Shown here in pieces: positions 35,571 to 44,387 of a DNA stretch of 64,000 nt. The notes under the pieces are model-generated. The model ran no database searches and had not been told where the DNA came from. It saw only the letters and a list, made by a program, of their open reading frames with translations. This DNA is from Acidilobus sp. 7A (GTDB lineage: Archaea > Thermoproteota > Thermoprotei_A > Sulfolobales > Acidilobaceae), in contig NZ_CP010515.1 in assembly GCF_003431325.1 (NCBI RefSeq), forward strand, positions 930,001 to 994,000, given 5' to 3'. A program made the position numbers and the translations under genes. Numbering within the stretch: position 1 is the first letter of the stretch; each line of letters starts with the position of its first letter.

Positions 35571-36946
35571 AGTCCAGGGATCTGAAGAAGAGGATAAGGT
35601 ACATGGCCAGGATGGTGGCCAGGAGCTACCTTAGAGGCCTGCCGAGCTCTGAGGCCGTCCTTGACAGGCTACTTAAAAAGGCCGGCAAGACATATGAGGT
35701 GGAAGAGCTTACAAGGGCCTACCTCACGGCGTGGCTTGCCAGGGTCGCGGCCAGCGACCTGAAGAGTGTTGTTGAGGACGCCAGGAGGGACAGGCTGCTC
35801 TACAGACAGTTCCAGGTGGTCTATGACAGCACCTCCTGGGGACCCATTGATGTGGCCAGGACCATAGCAGTTTACCCAGGGGGCCTCCAGGCCTCCATGA
35901 CTTACGTGCCGGCCTTCAGTTCCCCTGAGCTGATACTGCTCGGGGAGATAGTCAGCAGGTCCCTGAGGGTCCTTGACGAAGTGATGCAGGGGCTGAGGGT
36001 GCTGGCTCAGGCTGAAGGAGAGGACCCCCTCCTGAAGGAGCTAAACGGCGCCGTGAGGAGGCTTGAAGGAGCGGTTGACAGGCTGAGGGCGGAGGCTGAG
36101 GGCCTCCAGGGGTATCCGGTGCCGCTGAGCGATGAAGAGCTCAGGGCAGAGTGGGAGAGGCTGAGCCCCTACGCCCCCCGCTGGCTCTCAAGGGCCTGGG
36201 ACGCCTACAGGCTGCTTAAGTACTTGAGGGAGGGCATACGGGTGGCCCAGCCGCCGCTCAGGGGCGGCAGGTACCTCCTGGTGATGCTTGCCTGGAGGCT
36301 CTACGAGCTCTACGTGGCCGGGATAGTGCTTGAGGCCCTTGGAGAGCTGGGCTACAGCGTGAAGAAGGTTGAAGTCAACAGGTTCGTACTTACGAGGGAC
36401 AATGAAGCGGTTGAGCTCCTGCTCAACAGCGACATGGAGGGGTCAAGGCTGTTAAGCGTTGACAGCGATAAGGAGACGGCCAAGAAGGCGAGGGGGAGGC
36501 CTGACATAAGCCTGTGGAAGATTAAGGACAGGGAGCGCGAGAGGCTGCTTGTCATCGAGTGCAAGTTCTCGGACAGCCCCCCTTACCTCACGGCGGGCAG
36601 GTTCAAGGCCATGGCCTACCTATACGAGTACGGCGCCCAGGCGGGCGCCCTCGTCTTCCCTGAGCTTAACGAGAACAGAGCCTATGACAATGAGGACGAG
36701 GGGACCAGGGGCCTCTGGAGGAGCTTAACGAAGGAGGGCGGGCTTCTCTGTATGAGCCTCAGGGATGGCACGGGCCAGGCCCTTTACCTCCTTAGGGTTG
36801 ACCCGGCCGAGGGAAATGATGCCGAGGAGGCCTGGGAGGAGGCGAAGAGGAGGGTCATGACGGTCCTTGGGGGGTTCCTCAGGCCAGCGTCTAAGCCTTG
36901 TACGGGCCAAACCGCCTTTGAGGAGGCTCTGGGCCTCACTGGCTAG
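35567..36946 (+). CDS. McrC-like PD-(D/E)XK nuclease subunit
   Basis: A 459-residue partner of the McrB-like motor. ATG 35567 overlaps the McrB TGA (ATGA), so the larger upstream extension of the frame is not the real start. The N-terminal half is helical (RLLKKAGKTYEVEELTRAYL, AVRRLEGAVDRLRAEAEG), a typical McrC arm that docks on the motor ring. The nuclease core is ARGRPDISLWKI with Asp, then RLLVIECKFS with the E-x-K pair, preceded by the helix AWRLYELYVAGIVLEALG carrying the usual Glu; together these are the catalytic residues. Type IV systems of this kind cut DNA bearing modified bases, so the system would guard against modified viral or plasmid DNA. Modification specificity is unknown. 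Confidence 0.8.
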
Positions 36947-37493
36947 ACCCTACCAACCTGGACCTCGTTAACTCCCCAGTTAACAACAACTTAGGCCTCT
37001 GGCAGCACGAGGCCACAGGACCTTGAGGCCGAGAGCAAGGGAAAGAGGTCGGAGTTCGTGATAAGGGTCAGGCCGAGGCCGAAGGCCAAGGCCCCTCAGA
37101 CCTGATGCCCTACCTAAACCTTTGACGTAGGTTGCCCTATTGCTCTCAGCGGGCCGGTTGAGCCCTACAGCTTCATATTTCCACGCAAATTTGTGTGGAA
37201 GCAACTGGCACGTAGCTTTGCAATAGGGTCTATAAGGCAAAGGTCGTCGTGAATCAGCTGTACGAGCTGGATTAATTAAAATGTGTGAGCAGCCAAGGAT
37301 ACGAAGGGTGTCCTTGGGTAAATCTCTCATCGCAACAACGCTAGGTCTAACTGCTGTGACGTCACGAGCTTTTTAGTTTCAGCCTTCAGAACTTAAGGAC
37401 CGTCCTCGATTGCTTAGTAATTTTAATTTACTAAAACTTTAACATTTCTTAGGCTTACATCGAGAACATCGTGACCGAGAACAGCACATATAG
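36947..37493. other. Intergenic region holding palindrome copy 2
   Basis: No gene is seen in this 547-bp stretch; the left half looks like degraded coding sequence without a recognisable frame. The AT-rich right part (37410-37490) is the 3' flank of the convergent gene at 37494. It contains the 22-bp palindrome described separately. Confidence 0.45.
37179..37200. repeat. 22-bp palindrome, copy 2
   Basis: TTCCACGCAAA followed by TTTGTGTGGAA; one mismatch between arms, and only two differences from copy 1 at 27656-27677. Both copies flank the block carrying the PD-(D/E)XK, AT-rich membrane and McrBC-like genes. Confidence 0.7.
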
Positions 37494-38579
37494 TTACTTT
37501 GAGTAGGCCTTTTCAAAAGGCTTGGCCAATCGCGCCAGGTAGTCAATCACCGCCGCGGTCTGTCTGCATAAATATATGGCGTCTGCCATGGTTGGGTTAA
37601 ATGCAGCGGATGGTTCTTCTCCAGTGTGCGGCTGTTCATGAATGAACTTACTCATAATACAGTACAGTTTTTCAACGATATTATAAACTTTTTCTAGGAT
37701 CTCAGCATAGACTTTCTTTGTATCTTCATCATACTTGTTGAGTATGTAGTCCCTTATATGTTCCTCATGCTCCTTACTCTTGTTAGCGTCTTCGGGATTG
37801 CTGGTCTCCTTCCATCTCTTCTTGATGACATCCAATGCCTTTCTGCAATTCATCACAGCGCCATCAGGATTTAATCGTTCAAGCTCCTCAAAAGCGTTCT
37901 TGAGGTCTTTAACCGCGGTCTCTAGCGGCCCTGCGCTCTCCAAGGCGTTAATCTCGAGCGCTATTCTAATTTCCTCAAAATATTTGGCTTCTTTAAGTAT
38001 TTTTGCAACATCATCAGGTTTCAAAACTATGTATGGAGAGCCTTTTTCTGCTTTGATAACAATGGGTTGAGTTTCTAGCAATAAAGGTGTTATCATTTGT
38101 GAATGAAACGCTATGGCGTGAGGCATCGGTTGTGGGATCCTATCAGAGGTCATAAGTTCTACATGCAGAGCCGGCTGGGCCTGCTCCTTCCTGTTTGTAG
38201 CTATTTCCATAAGTGCGTCAAGGATCCTCTTATTAATGGGTATCTGAAGTTCGACTCCTTTGTAGTCACAATGGGCCCTAGAAATATCGGGAGAATATTC
38301 AGGACAACAATCTTTTGGCACCATTAGCCAGTAAAGCTCACCTTTATAGACATTACTCAAGAAAGGATCGCACCTCCTATCTTCGAGATACTTACAGAGC
38401 GACACGTTATAGACGAGCTTAGGTATTACTATAAACTGTAGCTGTTGATAGTCAGATGGTGATAGCCTAACGTCGATGCTCAGATCGAAGGTCAAAACAA
38501 GGGTATCATCCATAACATGGTGGCTCTTGTACGTAGCTACGATCATTGCTTGCTCTGAGCCCGGCATAAAGCCAACCAA
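37494..38579 (-). CDS. AT-rich hypothetical protein with helical (HEPN-like?) C-terminal region
   Basis: A 361-residue protein. The first 200 residues are mixed alpha/beta (VLTFDLSIDVRLSPSDYQQL, VLKPDDVAKILKEAKYFEEI) with several cysteines (NVSLCKYLEDRRCDPF, KDCCPEYS). The rest is helical: AVKDLKNAFEELERLNPDGA, VMNCRKALDVIKKRWKET, then VYNIVEKLYCIMSKFIHEQP and DAIYLCRQTAAVIDYLARL. The segment NCRKALDVIKKRW with later SKFIHEQ recalls helical HEPN/DUF4145-like domains of abortive-infection proteins, but the RNase motif RxxxxH is not clearly present. AT-rich codons mark it as foreign, and it sits beside the McrBC-like pair. Function unknown. Confidence 0.5.
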   Translation of the reverse strand: MVGFMPGSEQAMIVATYKSHHVMDDTLVLTFDLSIDVRLSPSDYQQLQFIVIPKLVYNVSLCKYLEDRRCDPFLSNVYKGELYWLMVPKDCCPEYSPDISRAHCDYKGVELQIPINKRILDALMEIATNRKEQAQPALHVELMTSDRIPQPMPHAIAFHSQMITPLLLETQPIVIKAEKGSPYIVLKPDDVAKILKEAKYFEEIRIALEINALESAGPLETAVKDLKNAFEELERLNPDGAVMNCRKALDVIKKRWKETSNPEDANKSKEHEEHIRDYILNKYDEDTKKVYAEILEKVYNIVEKLYCIMSKFIHEQPHTGEEPSAAFNPTMADAIYLCRQTAAVIDYLARLAKPFEKAYSK

Positions 38580-38862
38580 TTATTATAGATTTTAGCCTTT
38601 TAATAAAGTTTTCGCTTTAACGGAATTGAGAGCGTGCTTGGTGAGGATATCCTATAAGGCCTTTACATACATCCTTTACACGACTTTATCTCAGGTCCTT
38701 AAGTGAAGCGTATCGGTTACATAGCAAAGGTCCTCTAAACTATGGTTAAAGGTGTGAATAGAGGTGGCTAGGCTTCTTAAAGACGCAGCAAGCCCTCCTT
38801 TGCTGATAGAATTCCATCAAGTTTCCAGGATCCCATAGCTATTAAATTTCCAGAGCCGTTGT

Positions 38863-38990
38863 TTATTCCTTAGCCCTCAATACGTCTCTCGCGACTTTGT
38901 CCACCAGCGAGGCTACAGCATCTACGTCCTTTTCCTCTATGGTGTTGTCCCACAGCCTTATGAACATGCCTTTGCCAAGGCACCTTATCC
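38863..38990 (-). pseudogene. C-terminal coding remnant of an unidentified enzyme
   Basis: The minus strand reads RCLGKGMFIRLWDNTIEEKD and then VDAVASLVDKVARDVLRAKE and a stop at 38863. The strand-then-amphipathic-helix ending is typical of the C-terminus of a folded enzyme. No start and no further homologous sequence is present upstream. The rest of 38580-38862 holds nothing recognisable. Confidence 0.4.
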
Positions 38991-39100
38991 ATGATAATAT
39001 ACGGTAGGGATAGGCACGGCGTCTGCTCAAGGGGAGGCGAGACGTGGCACAGGGATTTAGCTGCCTGCTACAACCTCCTCCTGAGGGCCCTAGGGCGCCT
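38991..39100 (+). pseudogene. Remnant of a TnpB/OrfB (IS200/IS605-type) C-terminus
   Basis: A frame from ATG 38991 reads DRHGVCSRGGETWHRDLAAC and continues YNLLLRALGRLG. This matches the end of TnpB proteins, where a zinc-finger C-x-x-C-G is followed by the RuvC-III segment hRDxxAaxNLLLRA; here the cysteines of the finger are degraded (CSRGG). Only about 35 codons remain and no end of the element was identified. It is evidence of a past IS605-family insertion at the right edge of the accessory island. Confidence 0.45.
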
Positions 39101-39107
39101 GGGGGCG

Positions 39108-39554
39108 TCAGCCCTGGCCTGGGCCCTCCTCCCTCGCCTTCCTCTCCGCGTACTCCCTGAGCTTGGGGTAGAGGGCGCAGAGCTTTGAGATGGCCTCAGC
39201 CAGGGCGTAGGCCTTCCTTGAGGGCAGGCTGCCGCCCCCCATCTGCTCCTCTATGGCCCTGGCTATTTCCACTATGTAATTAGCTGCCCTCGCCCCCTCA
39301 AGCTCACTTATAAGGCCCTTGAGCTGCAGGCCCAGGTCAGCGTGCTGGCCCACAACATAGGTGTACTCCTTGGCGCCTAAGTAGCACTGCTTTGTCCTTT
39401 TCCTGCCGTTCTCCTCAATTTCGTGGACGGCGTAGTAGTAGACGTGGCCCCTTATCACGCGCTGCCCAACCCAGTCTATGGGCCTCCCGCACCTTGGGCA
39501 CCTGTCCCCAGGCCTGAGGCCCTCCACACCCACGGCCCGCCCACCCCACGCCAC
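39108..39554 (-). CDS. Zinc-ribbon hypothetical protein
   Basis: A 148-residue protein with one clear CPRCG knuckle near the N-terminus (GDRCPRCGRPIDWVGQRVIR), a beta-rich core typical of small crenarchaeal zinc proteins (GHVYYYAVHEIEENGRKR, KQCYLGAKEYTYVVGQHADL) and a helical C-terminus (NYIVEIARAIEEQMGGGSLP). Proteins with the YYYAVH...KRCYLG pattern occur in crenarchaeal genomes and in plasmids and viruses, where they are assumed to bind DNA. The ATG may lie later than 39554. A TATA-like TTTTATGACTTC... and palindrome lie upstream (39582-39597), possibly its operator. Confidence 0.55.
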   Translation of the reverse strand: MAWGGRAVGVEGLRPGDRCPRCGRPIDWVGQRVIRGHVYYYAVHEIEENGRKRTKQCYLGAKEYTYVVGQHADLGLQLKGLISELEGARAANYIVEIARAIEEQMGGGSLPSRKAYALAEAISKLCALYPKLREYAERKAREEGPGQG

Positions 39555-39581
39555 GGGGGCCAGCCCTGCCTTTTATGACTT

Positions 39582-39799
39582 CTTGAAAATTTACAAGATG
39601 GCTTGGGACAGCCGTGGCGTGGTCGTAGGGGTAGCGCGAGGGCGTGGCAATCGGCTGGGCTCGGGGCTGGCTGACGTGGCAGGTAAGATTACAGCGCTTG
39701 GGGGGCACCTTGAGGGGGCGCCGCGCACAATACTAGTAATAGGATACACAGGGGCGGGCAACCCACGGCATCAGCTTGACCATCTTGTAAATTTACGAG
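39582..39799. repeat. Pair of related 16-bp palindromes bounding a 218-bp segment
   Basis: Left: CTTGAAAATTTACAAG at 39582-39597, continuing ATGG. Right: CTTGTAAATTTACGAG at 39784-39799, preceded by CCAT. Each is a near-perfect palindrome, and together they form a 20-bp terminal inverted repeat with two mismatches. The enclosed 180 bp is GC-rich and has no convincing gene. It is either a MITE-like insertion or two operator sites. The rest of 39800-39919 has no gene. Confidence 0.65.
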
Positions 39800-39919
39800 A
39801 CTGACGTTAGGGCGCACGGCCGCGGGGGGTGCGAGGAGGGAGCCTGCCTGCAGGGCGTGGGTGGACTAGGTAGATGAAAAAGACATGGAAAAGGACCGGC
39901 CCAGAGGCCCCTAGGGGCC

Positions 39920-40561
39920 TCACTGGCCTGACTGCTGGCCCGTGAGCTTCTGGAGCATGAGGTAGATCTTGTTGCCTATCACCGACGAGCTCGGTATCAG
40001 CACCACCGTGCCGTCCTGCTTCCTCACCTTGGTGAACAGGGAAGTTACGTCCTCAACTATGCCGTCCTCTCCCAGTATGTTGACGTGGTCGCCTACCTTG
40101 AAGGGCCTTGCGCCCATCAGGAATATGCCGGCCACCGCCTGCCCCGCGACCTGCTGCATGGCGAAGCCCACCACTATGCCCAGGAAGCCGCCTATGGTCA
40201 GGCCGCCAATGCCTCCGACCGCCGCTCCGACCACTGCCGCTATTATTGCAATTATGCCTATGATCCTCATCATGTTCTTGAAGGCAACAGCCGTCGGATG
40301 GTCGTACTTGCCCCTCATGGTCCAGTATATGAAGTCGGCGAATGAGTTAACTATGTACCAGCCGAAGGCCAGGACCAGTATGGCGTTGACGTACTTTAAG
40401 TAGGCAATGACGTGAAACCGCGACATGAGGAACTGCAGGGCTGCAGCGACGATGACGTAGACGACTATGTAGACGATCATCTTAGTTAGGGCCCCTCCTG
40501 CCCTCTTGCCCGCCTCAAGAGGGGTCACTGCCCCCTCCTGCTGCTGTTGCTGCGCCGCCAT
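39920..40561 (-). CDS. MscS-family mechanosensitive channel
   Basis: A 213-residue small-conductance mechanosensitive channel of the short type. After a Gln-rich N-terminus come three helices (IVYIVVYVIVAAALQFLMS, ILVLAFGWYIVNSFADFIYW, IIGIIAIIAAVVGAAVGG), then the pore-lining helix with the expected small-residue pattern GGFLGIVVGFAMQQVAGQAV followed by the family signature GIFLMGARPFKVGDHV and the beta domain (GIVEDVTSLFTKVRKQDGTV, LIPSSSVIGNKI). It releases solutes on hypo-osmotic shock. The ATG 40561 is 30 bp from a TATA sequence, TTTAAATTTA at 40591-40601. The gene ends soon after the beta domain, without the alpha/beta cap of E. coli MscS. Confidence 0.9.
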   Translation of the reverse strand: MAAQQQQQEGAVTPLEAGKRAGGALTKMIVYIVVYVIVAAALQFLMSRFHVIAYLKYVNAILVLAFGWYIVNSFADFIYWTMRGKYDHPTAVAFKNMMRIIGIIAIIAAVVGAAVGGIGGLTIGGFLGIVVGFAMQQVAGQAVAGIFLMGARPFKVGDHVNILGEDGIVEDVTSLFTKVRKQDGTVVLIPSSSVIGNKIYLMLQKLTGQQSGQ

Positions 40562-40924
40562 AGCTCATCATATAATGTAAATGCTGGGGCTAAATTTAAA
40601 TGTTGCTATTTTATTACAAAAATAATTATTAGAAGGCGCGATCACTTAACATTTTTAATAATTAAAAGTTTCTAAACACTAAGGCGAAGGGGGACGCGGT
40701 GCCCTTATACGCCCTGCCGTGGAACTCTATTGGGAGCACTGTAAGGCCTGAGGCAAGCGCGAGCCAGCTGAGGCCAGAGGAGGGTCAGCCCCCACGGGCC
40801 CCTGGGCTTGGACCTCTGTGGAGGGCGGCGTGGCCTCAGCCGCTCCCTCGCCAACGCAGGTCACGTCGCAGCACGGACGTGGACGTAAGTTCCCTGACCT
40901 AGCAAAGACTTATTAGTGTAGAAT
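40562..40924. other. Intergenic region
   Basis: It holds the MscS promoter (40591-40601) and very AT-rich sequence to about 40680, then GC-rich DNA without a gene. The promoter of the ABC ATPase pair should lie near 40900-40920, where CTTATTAGTG is the only AT run. Confidence 0.4.
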
Positions 40925-41671
40925 GTGGAAAGCGATGTATACAGGGACGACGCCTTGCTGGAGGCCATAGACCTCGTTAAGTCCTTCGGCAGGATGAGGG
41001 CCGTCGACGGCTTCTCCATGAACATAGAGCCTGGGACAGTTAAGGCCCTTATAGGCCCCAACGGGGCCGGGAAGACCACTTTCATTAACCTGGTAACCGG
41101 CGTGCTGAGCCCTGACTCGGGCAGGATCAGGGTGGACAGGAGGTGCCTGCTCAGGCTGGCCCCCTACGAGAGGGCCAGGGCCGGGGTGGCCAGGACCTAC
41201 CAGATACCGAAGCCCTACCCCAACCTGACGGTGCTGGAGAACGTGCTGGTCTCAGCCTACTTCGCAGGGGGCCTGAGGGGCGAGGAGGCCGTCAGCGCGG
41301 CCGAGGAGGCGCTGAGGTTCGTCGGGATATCATCATTGGCTGACAAGCTGGCGTCCGAGCTCAACGCGGAGCAGCAGAAGCTCGTGGACTTCGCGAGGGC
41401 CCTGGCCTCAAGGCCCAAGTACGTGCTAATTGACGAGATAGGCGCCGGCCTCGGCCCCGAGGAGCTTGAGGGCCTGGCCTCCAGGATCAGGAACCTGGCC
41501 AAGCAGGGGATGGGGGTCCTCTACGTTGGACACATAATGAAGATGGTCAGTTCCGTGGCGGACTGGGTTGTCGTCATGAACGAGGGCAGGAAGGTCGCCG
41601 AGGGGACCTATGATGATATAGCCTCAAATGAGGAGGTCATAAAGATCTACCTCGGTGAGAGGCATGCCTGA
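40925..41671 (+). CDS. livG: Branched-chain-amino-acid-type ABC transporter ATPase (LivG-like)
   Basis: A 248-residue ATPase of the HAAT family, GTG start. Walker A GPNGAGKTTF, Q-loop ARTYQIPKPYPNLTVLENVL, Walker B YVLIDEIGAGL and the H-loop YVGHIMKMV are present. The ABC signature is unusual: LNAEQQKLVDFARAL replaces LSYGQQRxLEIARAL-like sequence, so the LSGGQ serine-glycine pair is lost although the Gln-Gln remain. The next gene's ATG lies before this gene's stop, so LivG and LivF are translated together. They face the permease genes tail-to-tail. Transport of branched-chain amino acids is the usual substrate, but amide or urea is possible. Confidence 0.85.
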   Translation: MESDVYRDDALLEAIDLVKSFGRMRAVDGFSMNIEPGTVKALIGPNGAGKTTFINLVTGVLSPDSGRIRVDRRCLLRLAPYERARAGVARTYQIPKPYPNLTVLENVLVSAYFAGGLRGEEAVSAAEEALRFVGISSLADKLASELNAEQQKLVDFARALASRPKYVLIDEIGAGLGPEELEGLASRIRNLAKQGMGVLYVGHIMKMVSSVADWVVVMNEGRKVAEGTYDDIASNEEVIKIYLGERHA

Positions 41672-42374
41672 CCCGCTCCTCGAGGTTAAGGGCCTCTACG
41701 CGGGCTACGGCAGCCTAATAGTAGTCAGGGACGTCAGCTTCAGCGTCAATGAGGGCTCCACGACGCTGATACTGGGACTTAACGGCGCCGGCAAGACCAC
41801 TACGCTTAAGGCCATAGCTGGCATAGTGAGGCCCGCGAGGGGCTCGGTGCTCTTCAGCGGAAAGAACATAACTAGCTGGCCGCCTCACGCGAGGGCGAGG
41901 GAGGGCATAGTCATGATCACTGACAGCCCCGTCTTCTTCAACATGAGCGTGGCCGATAACATAAAGCTGGCCGCCTCGCCTAGGCACTACAGGGACCCGG
42001 GGGAGGCGGTGAAGGAGGCCCTTAGCTACTTCCCCGACCTGGCTAGGCTGGTCAACCTGAAGGCCTCGGCCCTCTCAGGGGGGCAGAGGAAGATGCTGGC
42101 GATGGCTATGGCCATGGTGGCGAGGCCGAGGCTCCTGCTGCTGGACGAGCCCTCCACGGGCCTCTCGCCGGTCATGGTCATGAAGGTGATATCATATGTG
42201 AGGAAGCTCAAGGAGATGGGCATAACCATCCTCCTGGCGGAGCAGAACCCGTCATTTATAGAGCTGGCGGACCACGTGATGGTTATGGAGATGGGGAGGG
42301 TCAAGCTCTACGGCGCCGCCGAGGAGGTAGGAAAGCTGGAGGAGGTCAGGAGGACCTTCTTCCAGGTGACCTAG
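41664..42374 (+). CDS. livF: Branched-chain-amino-acid-type ABC transporter ATPase (LivF-like)
   Basis: A 236-residue ATPase. Walker A LGLNGAGKTTTL, Q-loop IVMITDSPVFFNMSVADNIK, signature LSGGQRKMLAMAMAM, Walker B LLLLDEPSTGLSP and H-loop LAEQNP are all intact, typical of LivF. ATG 41664 overlaps the end of livG by 8 bp. The gene is convergent with the permease livM, whose 3' end overlaps by four bases. Confidence 0.88.
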   Translation: MPDPLLEVKGLYAGYGSLIVVRDVSFSVNEGSTTLILGLNGAGKTTTLKAIAGIVRPARGSVLFSGKNITSWPPHARAREGIVMITDSPVFFNMSVADNIKLAASPRHYRDPGEAVKEALSYFPDLARLVNLKASALSGGQRKMLAMAMAMVARPRLLLLDEPSTGLSPVMVMKVISYVRKLKEMGITILLAEQNPSFIELADHVMVMEMGRVKLYGAAEEVGKLEEVRRTFFQVT

Positions 42375-43321
42375 GGCAGCCTGGCCTTGGCCCTCCTGTT
42401 CAAAAGGTCCACCAGGCCGTTGGGCATCAACAGTATGAGCGCTATCAGTATCGCCCCGAAGACCAAGGGGAGGTAGTTAGAGTAGACCGACACGTTTATG
42501 AAGTTATATATCACGTTGAGGACGAGGGTCCCGATGAGGGGGCCCGTGAGGGTCCCCGCCCCGCCAAATATGGCGTAAGCTATGACATATACGTTGAAGG
42601 AGACGGAGAACACGGTGTCGGGGTAGAAGAAGGTCACGTACCAGCCGTTCATGGCCCCCGCCAGGGCCGCCATGAGCGCGCTCAGGACCCACGCGATGCC
42701 CCTCAGCCGCGGCACGTTAACCCCGTCGAGGGCGGCCGTTATCACGCTGCCCCTTATGGCCCTGAGGCCCAGCCCATACCTGCTGAACTTTATCGCCGCC
42801 GTGACAGCGACAAAGGCCAGGAGAAGGGCGAGCGTGATGTAGTACGTCAGAGTCGGGTCGTAGATGGGGGCCAGCGACGCCCCCTCGCCCGCGCCCGTCC
42901 AGTGGGCCAGGAGCGAGGAGTCCACAAGGTAGTAGACCCCCATGAGGGCCGCCAGGGTCGCTATGGCGAAGTAGTGCGACCTCAGCCTGAAGAGGGGCAG
43001 GAGGACCACGGCGAGGCCAAGGGTTATCGCTACTGCGAAGAGGAAGCTCAGGGCCTCCCCCATCCCCAGCCTCAGGCCTATGTAGACGCCGTAGGCCCCG
43101 AGGCCGTAGAAGACGCTGTAGCCGAAGGGCAGGTAGCCAGTCATCCCATATATGAGGTTAATGCCGTAGGCTAACAGCATGAAGATCATGGTCGTGAAGA
43201 AGAAGGGCCTGTTCGGGTAAGCCAGGGGGCCCAGGAGGAAGATCGCCGCCGTGACCGCCAGCAGCACGGCCAGCTGTATGAGCCTCCTCGTGCTGAGGCC
43301 CACAGGGGGCTCCCTCGACAT
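42371..43321 (-). CDS. livM: Branched-chain-amino-acid-type ABC transporter permease (LivM-like)
   Basis: A 316-residue permease with about ten helices. The LivM hallmarks are LIYGMTGYLPFGYSVFYGLG (the GxxSxGh segment), RSHYFAIATLAAL in the middle and the coupling-helix region FSRYGLGLRAIRGSVITAALDGVN that contacts the ATPase (EAA-like). It follows livH by four bases on the minus strand and is certainly co-transcribed with it; its end overlaps livF tail-to-tail. Confidence 0.9.
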   Translation of the reverse strand: MSREPPVGLSTRRLIQLAVLLAVTAAIFLLGPLAYPNRPFFFTTMIFMLLAYGINLIYGMTGYLPFGYSVFYGLGAYGVYIGLRLGMGEALSFLFAVAITLGLAVVLLPLFRLRSHYFAIATLAALMGVYYLVDSSLLAHWTGAGEGASLAPIYDPTLTYYITLALLLAFVAVTAAIKFSRYGLGLRAIRGSVITAALDGVNVPRLRGIAWVLSALMAALAGAMNGWYVTFFYPDTVFSVSFNVYVIAYAIFGGAGTLTGPLIGTLVLNVIYNFINVSVYSNYLPLVFGAILIALILLMPNGLVDLLNRRAKARLP

Positions 43322-43325
43322 GACT

Positions 43326-44249
43326 TTACACCTCCCTCTCCGGCTTGCCCAGGATGCCGCCAGGCTTGGCGACTATTATAGCGAGGAGGGCGAAGAACAC
43401 TATGGGGTAGGCCAGGTAGGGAAGGAAGACCTGCAGCAGCTGGTAGGCGACGCCGAAGACCAGCCCGCCCACCACTGAGCTGAGGGGGTCGCCGAGGGCG
43501 CCTATTATGACTATAACGAAGGCCAGGACTGTGATGAACGTGCCCTCTGCAGGGTAGATGTAGCCGATCACGTAGGGAGCGAGCACGCCGGCCATGCCGG
43601 CCAGGGCGAAGCCGAAGGCGAAGGCCATGAGGGTCACGAGCCTTGAGTTGATGCCGAGGGCCAGGGCCTGCTCCTTGTTCTGCATTATCGCCCTGGTGGC
43701 CCTGCCCATCCTAGTCATCTGCAGGTAATAGTAAGTTACGCCGAGCATGGCCGCTGACAGGGCCGTCATAACCAAGAAGGCCTTCGGCACTCCGTGGCCA
43801 AGCACGTAGAAGGTCCCTGAGACGAGGGCGGAGAAGGGCAGCGACGTCGGGTAGTAGCCAAAGGCCAGCGTGGCGGCGGACTCTATTATCATGGAGAGCC
43901 CAAAGAAGGCGATGAAGGAGAACATCTCTGGGTCGGAGCTGACCTCCAGCTTAGGCACGAACAGGTAGTAGACGCCTACCCCGAGCACGAAGAAGAGGGG
44001 AAAGGCCACGACGAAGGCCGCCAGGGCGCTCAGGTGGGCTGAGGAGAACATGGTGAGGGCGAGGTAGCCGCCGAGGACTATCAGGTCGCCGTGCGCTATG
44101 TTAATCATCCTGACCACGCCGAAGACCATGTTGAGCCCCAGCGCCATGAAGGCGTAGAAGACCCCCTCCAGGAGGCCCACGACGAGGGCGTAAACTGTAA
44201 GTGAAAGGGCAGCGCTCAGCCCCTCACACCTCCACTTTTCGGCCACCAA
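43326..44249 (-). CDS. livH: Branched-chain-amino-acid-type ABC transporter permease (LivH-like)
   Basis: A 307-residue permease. The N-terminal region GVFYAFMALGLNMVFGVVRM then INIAHGDLIVLGGYLAL is the diagnostic LivH segment, and TRMGRATRAIMQNKEQALAL is the coupling loop. The gene is the first of the livHM operon, divergent from the binding-protein gene across 138 bp that must hold both promoters. Confidence 0.9.
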   Translation of the reverse strand: MVAEKWRCEGLSAALSLTVYALVVGLLEGVFYAFMALGLNMVFGVVRMINIAHGDLIVLGGYLALTMFSSAHLSALAAFVVAFPLFFVLGVGVYYLFVPKLEVSSDPEMFSFIAFFGLSMIIESAATLAFGYYPTSLPFSALVSGTFYVLGHGVPKAFLVMTALSAAMLGVTYYYLQMTRMGRATRAIMQNKEQALALGINSRLVTLMAFAFGFALAGMAGVLAPYVIGYIYPAEGTFITVLAFVIVIIGALGDPLSSVVGGLVFGVAYQLLQVFLPYLAYPIVFFALLAIIVAKPGGILGKPEREV

Positions 44250-44387
44250 GCCTCCGCGCTAGTATTTTAACCCTTAATAACTTTGCCTACATTATGTTGC
44301 TCTATTATGGCTGCAGCATTATATACAGTTTTGCATTCCACATTTTTAGACTCCACTTATAGTAGGACTATCCGCGAGGTCTAAGGC

